Positions 1-10,377 of a stretch of DNA of 41,525 bases are shown here, in pieces. Both the position numbers and the translations under genes were made by a program. The DNA comes from Paraglomus occultum. Taxonomy: Eukaryota; Glomeromycota; Glomeromycetes; Paraglomerales; Paraglomeraceae. The notes under the pieces are model-generated. The model was not told the DNA's origin, did no database searches, and was given only the letters and a program-made list of their open reading frames with translations. The stretch is taken from contig CAJVPJ010000134.1 of assembly GCA_910592205.1 (NCBI GenBank), positions 1 to 41,525 on the forward strand, read 5' to 3'. The stretch's first letter is position 1; each line of letters begins with the position of its first letter.

Positions 1-503
1 ACAAGGCAGGAGTTTGGTTTTTGCCTGTGATATGTATAGGTTCTTGTATGAGTATGATATCTGGTCGATATTTGGTGCTTTTGATTGAGACTGAGAGAAA
101 AGGCACCACAGTGAAATATGAAACAGCAGTCAAAAAACGCAGTGTTTTTTTTTGGATTATATTGCTGTTTTTGAAGACCAAAGAAATAGCTTCAAGTATG
201 CAAATGTCTGATTTAGACTGACCATCCTTTTTGTCAAGTAAAAAAAACATTTCATCCAATTAAAAGCATGAGAAAAAAAGAATATTGCTATTATATTAAT
301 GACGGAAAAAACGCGGGTATATAAAAAAACAGGGTAAAAAAAACTGATGCATGCCTGGAAAAGAAAATCAAATTATGCAAATTCCTTTCCAAAAAGGAGT
401 CAAGAAAGGTGTTGTGAATGAGACATCTGAATTTTTGCAATTTTGTTAAGCCATGTGCATTAATTGATACAATGTTCATTTTAATTTGTTGGTATGACAT
501 AGT
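1..503. other. AT-rich stretch, no gene seen
   Basis: Homopolymer A/T runs and short frames only. The open frames of 66 and 69 codons (21–221 plus, 291–500 minus) have low-complexity composition and no recognisable motif, so no gene is called here. Confidence 0.5.
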
Positions 504-662
504 TTATTCTTTTTGGGCATGTGGTGAGATGCTGGCGAGATAGTCTTTCATCTCTGTATCACCATCAGGGGGCAGATTTGTTCTAGCAGCTTCTTCATCC
601 TCCTCTGTGAAAGGTGTTGTTGTGTAGTTAAGGATATCTCTGTAAACAGCTGATTTCGCTGT
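504..662 (-). pseudogene. orphan terminal exon, unknown protein
   Basis: On the minus strand a 53-codon open stretch follows a good acceptor (TAG, 663–665) and ends at a TAA (504–506). Its product is acidic and hydrophilic, with EEDEEAART in the middle and ending SPHAQKE, and its base composition looks more like coding DNA than the surrounding A/T-rich sequence. I could not find a matching upstream exon between 663 and about 1000. It may be the last exon of a gene whose 5' part is lost or lies behind a long intron, or a captured exon. I do not recognise the protein family. Presence of an exon is moderately likely; a working gene is unlikely. Confidence 0.35.
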
Positions 663-1027
663 CTACCACAGAATTATTTGATTGGTCAAAAATTCCACCC
701 TGAATATTTTGGATCAGGGTGACAAGTTGGTAAAACACATGTATTTTGTGATTCATTTGTATAACTTAGATTCGAACACCAACTTGGTCACTTGATCATA
801 AATAGTGACAATTCACGAGTAGACGTCTGAGAGGGAAATGGAAAATACAGAAGTGATGAGTTCGAATAGTGAACACAGATCATAAGAGTCAACATAATCA
901 TTTATCTAGCAACAGTAAAACTGCCATGGATGCTCTTTTACCCCTCTGAAATGTCTACACCCCAGCAAACCTAACAAAAAAAATGACAATTTTGGCACAA
1001 CTCCCCCCCCCCATTACCATCACAACC

Positions 1028-1085
1028 TGCTATCATTGCAGGGGATTTCAACACCATCCTTCATTGATATGACCACATCTCCTCC
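1028..1085 (+). pseudogene. LINE endonuclease (EEP) fragment
   Basis: A short stretch reads PAIIAGDFNTILH followed by a stop codon. The GDFN core is the signature of the endonuclease/exonuclease/phosphatase domain of non-LTR retrotransposons. Nothing else of the element is readable nearby, so this is at most a tiny relic. It could be a chance match, since the motif is only about 13 residues. Confidence 0.35.
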
Positions 1086-1900
1086 ACATTATCATTATTA
1101 TAGTAATAAATCTTGCAAACCCTGATAAACTGATTTTTTTTGGCAATAATCAATAGTTTAAGCCTCTAAGAGGGCTCAAACTTAAACTGGAGGTATGAAT
1201 TACAGCAGGCCCAATTTCAATGAAAGTTGTGAAATTAACCTGGCCAATAAAAATCAACCCTTCCAAAACTGAACTTTCACAAAACTAGTAGAAAAAGATG
1301 ATCAGTTTTCTGAGGGTTAATTTTAAAGATCTCATACTCTTTTGTCTGAAGTTCAAGATCTCTATTCTCTGATATTCTTCCTTCCTTACATTTAGTAATA
1401 GTAAGGAGTATAGTTAATGTTGACATTATATTAATATAATAATAATAGCAATAAATATGTACATAAGTGAGGCAAATATCAATAACAAATTGGGGGTCTG
1501 ATATCAGTAAAATTTGCATATGGTAATAGAGACTTTTTTCCACAGATAATTATAGAATCTTCAAATTGATAAGGCTTTTTGAAGAAAACAAGCTACACAG
1601 CTGAGACTGTAACAGTAGACGTTTTAATGGTGTTCTTTAAACTAGCCCATGCATGTATTGCTATGTCATAAAAAGTTATGAAAACCATAAATTTAATTTT
1701 TAGCAATAAACTCATGTCAAGTAAATAGCAAAATTAGCTGCTTGTTATTATGTTTGTTTGCTTACTGATCAAGTGTACTGTTACATACAATAAATCCAAC
1801 TGCACAATAATTTGACTTTCCAGTAATTTGATCATTGTAAGCAAGACCTGAATTTTATATAATTTTTTTCCTTTTATTTGATCGAATGTGAATGGGAAAA
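1086..1900. other. non-coding AT-rich spacer
   Basis: No gene is supported. The 88-codon minus-strand frame at 1277–1543 is a run of tyrosine, isoleucine and leucine codons from A/T-rich simple sequence and has no motif. Confidence 0.4.
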
Positions 1901-1909
1901 ATTGCAAGT

Positions 1910-2145
1910 TAAATGAATTTGAGTGTAGACAAGTTATTGGCCTTTTTATAGAGGGAAGGACTCATGAAGCCATTGGCCATATTTTAAAAATTCCAAAAAG
2001 TACATCCAAAGAATTTTTATAACCTTGAAGAAGCTTTGCAAGAAGAATCTCATCTGAAACTTATGGTATATTAATTTAATTGAAAGTATGCCATGTCAGA
2101 TTGAAGCATGTATTAAAAACCAAGGATGGCCAACTAAATATTAAA
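1910..2145 (+). pseudogene. Tc1/mariner transposase relic (internally deleted)
   Basis: The plus strand reads ECRQVIGLFIEGRTHEAIGH and then ILKIPKSTSKEF, which is the N-terminal helix-turn-helix of Tc1-type transposases. About 100 bases later comes ESMPCQIEACIKNQGWPTKY followed by a stop, which is the conserved C-terminal tail of the same family. The central catalytic DDE region is missing, so the copy is dead. Terminal inverted repeats were not located with confidence. A second, longer Tc1 relic lies at 26.9–27.5 kb in the opposite orientation and shares the same type of tail. Confidence 0.65.
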
Positions 2146-2149
2146 TATT

Positions 2150-2755
2150 TATAATTTTTATTGATTGACTGGATACTTTGATAGTAATAGGGTAGTGTAC
2201 GTCCATTAATTCAACAACTGTCAAATAATTTTTATTGACCGGTTGCATCGTTTTTGTGATAAAATTTCCCATCACATTAATATGTTATTTTCTCAAAAAT
2301 TTTATTATTATGTTATGTTGTTTTTCTTTTCACTCCAAGGTTTCAGGTGTTATTCTTTACAAAAATATATATATTTCTAAAAGCCATTAGAACCCTTTTG
2401 CGCAACACAACCTTTTATTTTATGCTTATTAATAAAACATGTGTGGTATTTTTTTCCCATCATGTGACCTTTAATCTGCCAATCAGGGAACAGGAATTTC
2501 ATTAATATTAATTAACATAAAGTTATTGTTTGACCAATGAATCAGGTCACATTCTACTCCGGTAAATTTAAAGAAATCAGATCACGTTTTATTCCGGTAA
2601 TTTGTACTATTTTATAATATCGTTTGCGAGGTCTATATTAATATGTAATATCGTTTTTGCGAGGATTTTGTTATATTAATATATAGATTGCAGGGAATTA
2701 AAAAAAGTATCAGTTATGCGAGTATCAGTATCGGTTTGACTGTATGATTTTAATA
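2150..2755. other. AT-rich spacer
   Basis: No gene is seen. Near 2530–2690 there are two loose repeats of phrases such as 'aatatcgtttttgcgagg' and 'caggtcacattctactccggtaa', suggesting eroded duplicated DNA. The stretch runs directly into the pogo-like element. Confidence 0.4.
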
Positions 2756-3658
2756 CACAGTGACTTTCGATAAGATGATGTCGTCGGGCCGGACCAAAAG
2801 GTTCATATTATCGAAAGTTTATTATATCGAGCGATCTCGATTATAACGAAGATCATATTTGAATTACGTGAAACATCATTATATCAAGCGAAAATTCTTT
2901 ATTATACACAGCAGTACAGTATGGCAATTGTTCAGATAACTATTCTATCTTAGAAAAGAATCTAAGGTGCCTTGTCGTTTCGCATTAATTGAATGTAAGA
3001 GTATTTTTTTCTTTATATTTAACAATGTTTTAAATTCTTCGTGTGTGATAACGAACTCTTGGTTCTGCTGTCTAATGTAATTAGTAATTAGGTCTACTCT
3101 TCGCTAAGGAAAAACTTTTATCTAGATTCAGCCAGTACGATGAATTTTTGAGAATGGTAGAGACAGTATTTTCTTTAATTCCATACAGTTTAGCGAGCGT
3201 TGCATGAGTCAAATTAGGGTGAGCTTTCTTTTTTAAACACAACTCTCTTTTTTGAACGCCCGTTAGAGAAACTCGCTTTATTGCAGGTTTTTTGCTAACT
3301 ATACTTCTATTGTTCATGTCTTTTAATTGTTGCGAGAATGAGTTAAAGAGAATAACTTATCACAAAAACATCGAAATCTTGATTAATTTGGTTTAAATTA
3401 ATTGGTTTAATTTAATATGATTTCTTGCTCGATAAAATGATTACCAATTATGGTGATGATTTACGAACTTCATTATATCGAGATCGTTTTACTTATATAA
3501 TCGCACTTACAACATCATTATAACGTTATATCGCGAGATTATAAGTAATCTTCATTATATCGAGCCCAATTTTATTATAACTAAGTTGGGCCCGGAAAAA
3601 AGCATCATATTAGCCAACATCATATTATCGAGGGATCATTATATCGAAAGTCACTGTG
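2756..3658. mobile_element. pogo-like DNA transposon, non-autonomous, 903 bp
   Basis: The ends are perfect 17-bp inverted repeats (CACAGTGACTTTCGATA at 2756 and its reverse complement ending at 3658). They are flanked by TA on both sides (2754–2755, 3659–3660), the target duplication expected of the Tc1/mariner/pogo superfamily. Sub-terminal DNA on both sides carries many copies of phrases like 'attatatcgag', which may be transposase binding sites. Inside is one minus-strand frame encoding only an N-terminal DNA-binding domain. The catalytic domain is absent, so the element would need a transposase in trans. Intact termini and a clean target duplication suggest a not very old insertion. Confidence 0.85.
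3081..3317 (-). CDS. pogo/CENP-B-type helix-turn-helix protein in transposon
   Basis: This 78-residue frame lies wholly inside the TIR element. Its start codon is at 3317–3315. The N-terminus is basic. The middle, THATLAKLYGIKENTVSTIL (about residues 38–57), matches the psq/CENP-B-N helix-turn-helix that binds transposon ends in pogo-like transposases. The frame then stops; the second HTH and the DDE domain of a roughly 500-residue transposase are missing. It may be a truncated remnant, or a small protein that still binds the many 'tatatcgag' motifs of the element. No intron is evident. Expression is unknown. Confidence 0.6.
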   Translation of the reverse strand: MNNRSIVSKKPAIKRVSLTGVQKRELCLKKKAHPNLTHATLAKLYGIKENTVSTILKNSSYWLNLDKSFSLAKSRPNY

Positions 3659-3955
3659 TAAACTTTGATCGACGAGTTTTTAATTTGAATTTGTTCACGT
3701 GATATATTATATTATTTCGTTCATTCTGACCTACTTTGTCTGCCATTTTGAATTGTGTAACTAAAGTTAATGATGAATACCTACGATCATTTGGCAATCA
3801 TTCCGACTTCTCACACAAATACCTTTGCCATATAAATTATTTGTTCTTATTATTTATTATTCTAGGATCGAGTTTTCATTGTATTTATATATTCATTTTC
3901 ATTACAACTTTATTGTATAAACTGGACAGTTACCACTATTACATTAAATTAAAAC

Positions 3956-6900
3956 ATGCGCAATTTGAAACATGCACGTAGTTCCGAGACATTGAAAACA
4001 AACAGTCTACTAAATGTAAATGAAGGACAAACCGAAACATCGTCAAAAGGTTGGGCTAGTAGATTACGACGGTCGCCCTCAGCTGCTTCGTCGATGTCCC
4101 CATTCTTTCTTAGGAAAAACGTGACGCAACCCGTGCCTAATGGATCTATCGGTGGCTCAATGTTAAGTAGATTACGTGAGATGTCTGTAGGGTATTCGGA
4201 CGTTGTACAGCTATTGATTTCAAAGAAAGTAGGTTTCTGAAAGGTATCGAAAAAAATGAAGTAAGATTAGTAGAACGCACGTCGATAACAATTGCTAATG
4301 CATAACATTCGAATAGGTCACTTTGTTACTACCAGAAGCGATTGCACTGCCATCGATAAAAATTGATCGTGCGTTTGTAGAAGATCATGTAATTATAACG
4401 CAGAAAACAGAAGACGGGATACAGGCAGTTACGTTGAGTGGCCTACGAGCATTCATTCGACCGTGAGTAAAAATAAATGTATATGCAAACAGCCTTCTTT
4501 TTATAAACTATGAAGCCCCTTTCGAATGTTTGAACGTTTTGCTCATTCATCAATATCAGGAACATTTTGATTGCGATTGGAGCAATACAATCTCAACCGA
4601 ATGACTCGCTATCAGACGAATCGATGAAACCAAGGTGAGAATTTGACGTTTGCGGAGACGCGTTCGATCGTATGCTGACGCGTGGGTTAATCTATTTCAG
4701 GTCTATCTTTGATTCATACACTTTACCCAAGAACCTATCGGAATATCCGACGATTAATGTAATAAATGACAACGCAGAGTCTATGCTCCATGGAATGAGT
4801 ATACAAGGAATTGTGATTGCAGCACCGATAATACGACAAGAGATTGCTGAGCAAGTTGCTTTGATCTGGGAGATTGAAGAAAGATTAACTTGGATTACGG
4901 ATCTTCCCGGAAAATTACCGGGTGAGATTCAAAGGTAATTCTGTAATATCAAAGTCAGAATTTGTGTTCAAGAGAATTTGTAACGTCAAATTAAACTTCT
5001 TTTGTTTACTTGTTTACGTGCATAGATTTGTCCAAGAGTATGGAGATAATCGGCCATTATCAGAAGATTTATGCTCGGAAAAGATCCAAGAATTTTATCA
5101 ATATTGCTACAATGAAATTGAGTCCGTGACTGGATTAACGGAGGCCGCTGAAAGAGAAGTTGAAGCCAAATTGAGTTGTATCGAAAAGTTTATATGTTCG
5201 GTACTGTACACGAGGTAAAACACGTTTACATTGGAAATGTGATTGAATAGTATACTTCAAGACAATGACTATATTTGCTTCATACTGTGTTAGTGTTTAT
5301 ATTGGACGTGTCATGTGAAGAATCAGTAGATTTTCTGTTAATATTTTTCTGACAATTTTAATTCACCTTTTCTATAGTTTATTTTGTCCCGAATGGGGTG
5401 ACGATGAACTATTCGATGAAGCGCTAGGATCAAAGATTGCAGCACTGAATATATTGGAACTAGGTCTTGGCCATCTTGGTATTACTGTTCAGCCTCATCA
5501 GCAAGTTCTCTTTGACAATGCTATATGCGCTGCAAGCGACATATTTAGTTCACTGGAGACGTTAAAGACGCCCGGTGAGAAACTGGATATATTTGTAAGA
5601 TGTCATCGGATTGTAGTCGGTAAGTGTAACCAAGGTGCTGTTGGCTATAGAATCGGAGCGCAGAAATACCTTATAATAAAGTACCCATTCTACTATCTAC
5701 ACTTTTACAATAGATACATTGAAGCAATGTACATCAATTCCAAATCCATCCGAGGATGTTAAACCTGTAGATAACCAATTGGCTCCTGTTTCTCAACCAT
5801 CCCCAACAGAAGAGAACAAGAATTCTGCCGCTGACGCTATATTTCCCGTATTGATATACATTCTTGTGAAGGCGAATCCCAAAAAATTAAACTCGCATGT
5901 TCGGTGCGTATGGCAAATATTGTGTTATTATATCCAACTTTTTCTTAATACTTTTACTTGATATGATTATTTAGATTTATTCAGAGGTATAGAGCACAAG
6001 CACTACTCCATGGTGAATCAGCTTACTGTCTAACAAACATAGTGAGTATATTCGTCATCCGAGTACTGAACTATGCATATGAATTTTCAAATAGGTAATA
6101 GTTCACTAACATGTATTTACGCTACAGATGGCAGCAGTATCATTTCTAGAGAATGTAGAGTTACAATTATTGGGCTTAGCAAAGGTGCAGAGGTTTGTTT
6201 TCTGGGTGACATGGCTCGCTTATGCTTCTGATGATCCGGCCAGCCAGCTTTAGAAAGTCTAACAGATTATGTATTAGTCAATTTTCGGGTGGCTGTTATT
6301 AACGTGCGCCTTTCTTTTGTTTATAGTACGATAAATGACATCGAATCACCATCATCACAAATGCAACCACAACAATCACCATTTACTTCAAAATTAGCAT
6401 CAACATTAACAATGACATATACGTTACCAATTTCATTAACGCTTGGTGTAGGTCGTACCATAGGATACGGTGTTGCAGGAGCTGCAGGGGTGGCGGGGAG
6501 TGGGCTACATATGATAACGGATGTTGTTGATACATCGTATAAGAAAATTGGATGGATGCTTGGATATAGTGAGAATAAGCCGACTGATCGCACAGAAGTG
6601 GATCGCGAAGGCATAGAGACAGAGGCAATGACCAACGATATTATTGTAGATAAACCAAAACAGACATCAGGCGAGACAGTTGTGACCAACTCATCACCAT
6701 CCATTGTTTTTAATGAAGAGAACACAGTATTGACTATTGATAAATCATCGATGTCAAATGAGCATAATACAGTAAACACGAATGAAGCATTGTTGATAGA
6801 CTGCCACGACGTTAATGTCAGAAATGAAAATTTGTGTGATGCAACTGAATTATTGTTATCGACGTCTATGGATGCAGCATCATTGTAAGTGATATTTGAA

Positions 6901-7395
6901 GGTATAAAACTTTTCGAGTTGTTAAATATGCTTATGGCGTAGGCGCATTATATACAATTAATACAAGTATACTGTGGCGAGTATAATCTCGGTCATTGGT
7001 AGTTTGTGGTTGTTATTACTCATGTCTCTATCCACTGTGCCGCAATGTATAATACTATTGTCATTTACTATATTGATTCGTATCATCGGTTCTTCCATAA
7101 ATAGACAACGGCGTGCGTGCAATGTAAGTAACAAACAGTTGCCATCACCGCAAATGATCAGAAGCAGGATAGGACTAATGCTCTCATTCCATTGTTAGAT
7201 AGCGCCACCCATCAACCGCTTCATAAAATGCCCGATTGAAGAATTTAAGGTTGTCGATGTACCTGGTAAGCAATTGCTTGGTATACGCCATAATGTATAG
7301 ATTGGATGACTAAGAATGCTTACAAAATAGAACTGCTATCAGATTATAAACGTATTGCCATTGACATAGCGGCTCTTGGGCTATTTGCAGACTAA
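3956..7395 (+). CDS. VPS9-domain guanine-nucleotide exchange factor (Rab5-type)
   Basis: Thirteen exons join in phase: 3956–4228, 4317–4462, 4560–4634, 4701–4934, 5026–5214, 5378–5619, 5714–5903, 5975–6041, 6128–6192, 6327–6884, 6982–7123, 7199–7265, 7331–7395, giving about 770 residues. The VPS9 core is clear in exons 7–9: ADAIFPVLIYILVKANP, then RFIQRYRAQALLHGESAYCL and TNIMAAVSFLENVE, the pattern that opens Rab5-family GTPases for nucleotide exchange on endosomes. The N-terminus is serine-rich and basic. After the VPS9 domain come a glycine-rich hydrophobic stretch (VGRTIGYGVAGAAGVAGSGL), an acidic polar linker, and one strongly hydrophobic segment encoded by exon 11 that could anchor the protein in a membrane. 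The end is IDIAALGLFAD. Exons 1–10 are solid. The exon 10–11 junction (acceptor GGCGAG) is weaker; without it the frame stops at 6886–6888. Confidence 0.88.
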
Positions 7396-7655
7396 CATTG
7401 AATGCATGAACAAATTACGAGAACAGGAAACACAACCACCACTATTATTCTGTAGTATTATCTGGTGCTGATCCTGTTACCTCTATGCTGGATGTAAAAA
7501 TATTAATAATAATAAGTCTTCAGAAAATTTCTACAATATGAACCAAGTTATGTCTGGATTATTGACATGGGTCTGAGAATGCCTCGATTAAAACTATTGA
7601 TCCGATGAACAAATAATGCTTGTATCTTTATACAAAGATGGGCAAAAACGTCATT

Positions 7656-7737
7656 CGACGACGACAGGACTTGAACCTGTGCGGGCAGAGCCCATGTGAT
7701 TTCTAGTCACACTCCTTAACCACTCGGACACGTCGTC
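7656..7737 (-). tRNA. tRNA-Ser (anticodon AGA)
   Basis: Reading the minus strand from 7737, the acceptor arm GACGACG pairs with CGTCGTC before the discriminator base (7656). The 7-base anticodon loop is CTAGAAA, with AGA at 7702–7704, decoding UCU. A long extra arm (pairing around GGGC/GCCC) is the class II mark of tRNA-Ser. The T arm carries GGTTCAAGTCC, a standard internal B box. No intron is present. The gene sits between the VPS9 gene and the O-methyltransferase. Confidence 0.93.
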
Positions 7738-7863
7738 AGTTCGAGGATAATTGCGGTTTCTAATATATATAACCACTTTCAAAAACAGACTTTGGGGTCA
7801 CATGATTTTCCAAAATTTTTTGGAAACGGTTGCTAGCTACCCTTCGCCCAAACCTTCCTTACA

Positions 7864-9103
7864 ATGCAATTTCCAAAACACATCCGTCTATGCCAGTATT
7901 CCATCCTTCCTTTTTTTAACCGCTTTACAGCCCTTCTACCTACTTCAATTCACCACCGGCGCTCTTTCCATGCGACCCCACTGTCTTATAGTGTAAAGCC
8001 GTTCTTGGCTGACGATCAAGTTCTCAGCTATACCGAGAAACATACCAGTCGCGGTCCCGCCTATATGGACTACATCTACACCAACAGTTTACATGCTTTT
8101 CCTGAAGAAGCTAAACAAATGATTTCCCGACCTCAAGCGCTTTTCCTGTCATGGATAACGCGACTTATGAAAGCAGAAAAAGTACTTGAGATTGGAACAT
8201 TGCTAGGTTATAGCACCCTTGCGTTGGCAGAAGGAGTTAAAGAAAGGGAGGAACCTTACGTGCTTAGTCTAGAGAAGGATCCGATCTATGCTAAGCTGGC
8301 AAAAAAACATATACAAATGGCGAAAATGCACAAAATTGTTGAAATTAGATGCGGAAAGGCTTTGGAAACGTAAGTTACGATCTTTTTTCTTAAGATTTGA
8401 GTCAGCAGCAGAATAAAAATATTTTGAGAAGGTTTGACACGGATCGTTAGTCGCTTTTCAAAAATGGGATGAACATTAAACCTCTGATTTTATTGTTCAG
8501 GATGAACGAGTTTGATGATTCGATGAGATTTGACTTGATATTTCTTGGTGAGGATTCATTATCATAAGCATACTGCTAATAATTGAAATCCAAATTAGCT
8601 AAAAACCATTATTAAAAAATCCAGTTCTGACGAAACTCCAAACGATCAGATGCAAATAAATCGGGATATACAGATTACTATGATCTCATCATGGAGAAGG
8701 ATCTCCTCACGAGAAATGGATTATTGGTGGTAGACAATGGTAAATAATATTGGGCAATACACGCGTTTATTCTATTCTCTGTAATCATATCCACTGAACC
8801 TAACTGCTTATTGTTTCATTTCTTATAGTATTATTCAAAGGTTACGTACATCCACGTGAACTGCAGCCATTCTATCGGCCTCCGAAGAAAAGATACTCGA
8901 AACAAGAAGAGAAACAGTTAAAGGTAGCCGAAGAAACGGATGAAAAGTACAGAAAAATTGGGAGAAGACTGCAGCATTTCAATCGACATGTGGCCGAGGA
9001 TCCAACTACTGAGCAGATGTTGGTGCCGATGTTTGATGGCATGATGTTTATTTGGAAGAGAAGACCAGGCAGAAATGCGTGGGCTGCACAAGATCTAGAA
9101 TAG
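7864..9103 (+). CDS. SAM-dependent O-methyltransferase (CCoAOMT-like), likely mitochondrial
   Basis: Exons 7864–8369, 8501–8547, 8650–8739 and 8829–9103 give 305 residues. Residues 1–45 are rich in R, S, H and hydrophobics without acids, like a mitochondrial presequence. The class I methyltransferase core follows: VLEIGTLLGYSTLALAEG is motif I (SAM binding), DLIFLDANKSGYTDYYDLI holds the metal-binding Asp of the cation-dependent O-methyltransferase family, and LLVVDNVLFKG is the next conserved Asp-Asn strand. The C-terminus ends in the usual barrel strand (MLVPMFDGMMFIWK). A charged insert of about 40 residues between VLFKG and that strand is longer than in typical members. The substrate cannot be told. 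An alternative ATG upstream in another frame (7751) is ignored. An AATAAA lies about 160 bp after the stop. Confidence 0.88.
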
Positions 9104-9344
9104 AGTATTATATAAGAATAATATTGGGAGCATATTTATGTGCAGTTCCAGAAGCAGATTTTAGTAAACAATTTCATCTTGCTTTCCCCCCTTCCCCCCG
9201 AAATTAGTACAAAGTTTATGTGGGCGTTTAATAGAAAGAATTTTCAGAAAAGTATGTGGGAGGACAAATAAAATATGTAAATGATTACTATTAAAACCAT
9301 TTGATGCTATTCCCACATGTTTACGAAACACGCGCTTGTCTGTG

Positions 9345-9819
9345 TCAGGTACTCGTTGAATTGTTCGAAGACTCTTGTATCTTTGCTTTCATTTTCTCAA
9401 ACTCAATTCGTGCGTCTTCTTTGGTCGTTGGTGGTTTCTACGTAAGTATATATATATAATAATTAAAGGGGATCAAAAGTTCAAGTGCTAACAAAACATA
9501 TGTGTATTAAAACTCACGTTTGTTGTCTCTAATTCAGGCCAAAATTGAGTCTGTTGAACGTATGAATGAGATTATTACTGTTTATCAATATCCAGTTAAA
9601 TGGTTAAAGATGGTGATTTCAGTTACAATACCCCTCTGATATGTTTCTCGTAAAATTTGGGATCTCCGAAATAGTACATCATAGCTATTGGAAAGAAAAT
9701 ATAGACACTAAACTGTCAGAAGAAAATGGAATCGTTAATAATATATCAATCAAAGCAAATGACAATGGTTAATCAAAGGTCTGAAATACTTTGAAGATTT
9801 CTAAATTCGGTCCAGCCAT
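9345..9819 (-). CDS. PET100: PET100, cytochrome c oxidase assembly factor
   Basis: Four tiny exons on the minus strand (9790–9819, 9632–9712, 9518–9550, 9345–9437) splice in phase 0 into 78 residues. The start MAGPNLEIFK leads into the single membrane segment FSVYIFFPIAMMYYFG and then DPKFYEKHI, the hallmark of the PET100 family, which sits in the mitochondrial inner membrane and helps assemble complex IV. The tail is charged and helical (KEDARIEFEKMKAKIQ). Length and layout match family members (about 70–110 residues). The first exon is only 30 nt. An upstream open frame to 10180 overlaps the 5' side and is probably untranslated leader or chance. Confidence 0.9.
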
Positions 9820-10377
9820 AACCGTAGAAGAAAAAGATATTCGTTTCACGATGGTCAGCACACGATAATGCTAATATTGGCAAATCAAAATTGTCTAACC
9901 ATATTTGGATTAGTAAAATACTAAGTTCTTGAACGTACGTGGGTTCCCAATAATAATAATAATAACACTTTCGAACATAATGTCTTGAATAATGTTCGAA
10001 AGGTATATCAACACATGGATAAAAAAAGCTTACCTGCGCGATCCAGGGAAGGGCAATGAGACCACTTTTCCATACAATGCAGTTTACGTCTAGGACCAAC
10101 TTGTGGCATCGCAGTTGGCTAAAAAGAAACGTCATTCTAAAAGACATTGTCACAATTTGGGTATCATCTTCGATGACCATAGAACCAAAGCTATGTGCAT
10201 GCCGACTTGAAATAAATTATCATCATTAGTGAAATATTTTAGCATACCATTAAATAGCAAGGTATGCATTATTAAACGTTATTACCTTTTTGCGTTCCTG
10301 TTTTAGAATTTTGGTCACATGTCTGCCACTCGCGGTGAATTGCCGAAATTATCACTGCCGTTGCGTTTGCGTTTGCT
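9820..10377. promoter_or_regulatory. divergent intergenic region, PET100 / gamma-tubulin complex gene
   Basis: This 558-bp gap separates two start codons facing away from each other, so both promoters should lie here. It contains a 35-base stem-loop sequence at 9968–10002: CTTTCGAACAT, a 13-base spacer, then its exact reverse complement. A 135-codon minus-strand frame crosses it (to 10180) but has no recognised motif. No unmistakable TATA box is claimed. Confidence 0.45.

Noticed and set aside
21-221. 66-codon frame at the left edge
   Set aside because: Begins with an ATG but has no motif and lies in homopolymer-rich DNA.
6321-6779. Antisense frames of 152 and 81 codons opposite VPS9 exon 10
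   Set aside because: Shadows of the plus-strand coding exon; no motif of their own.
9773-10180. 135-codon minus-strand frame upstream of PET100
   Set aside because: Its start overlaps the divergent promoter, it has no motif, and its downstream part overlaps PET100 exon 1 in a different frame.
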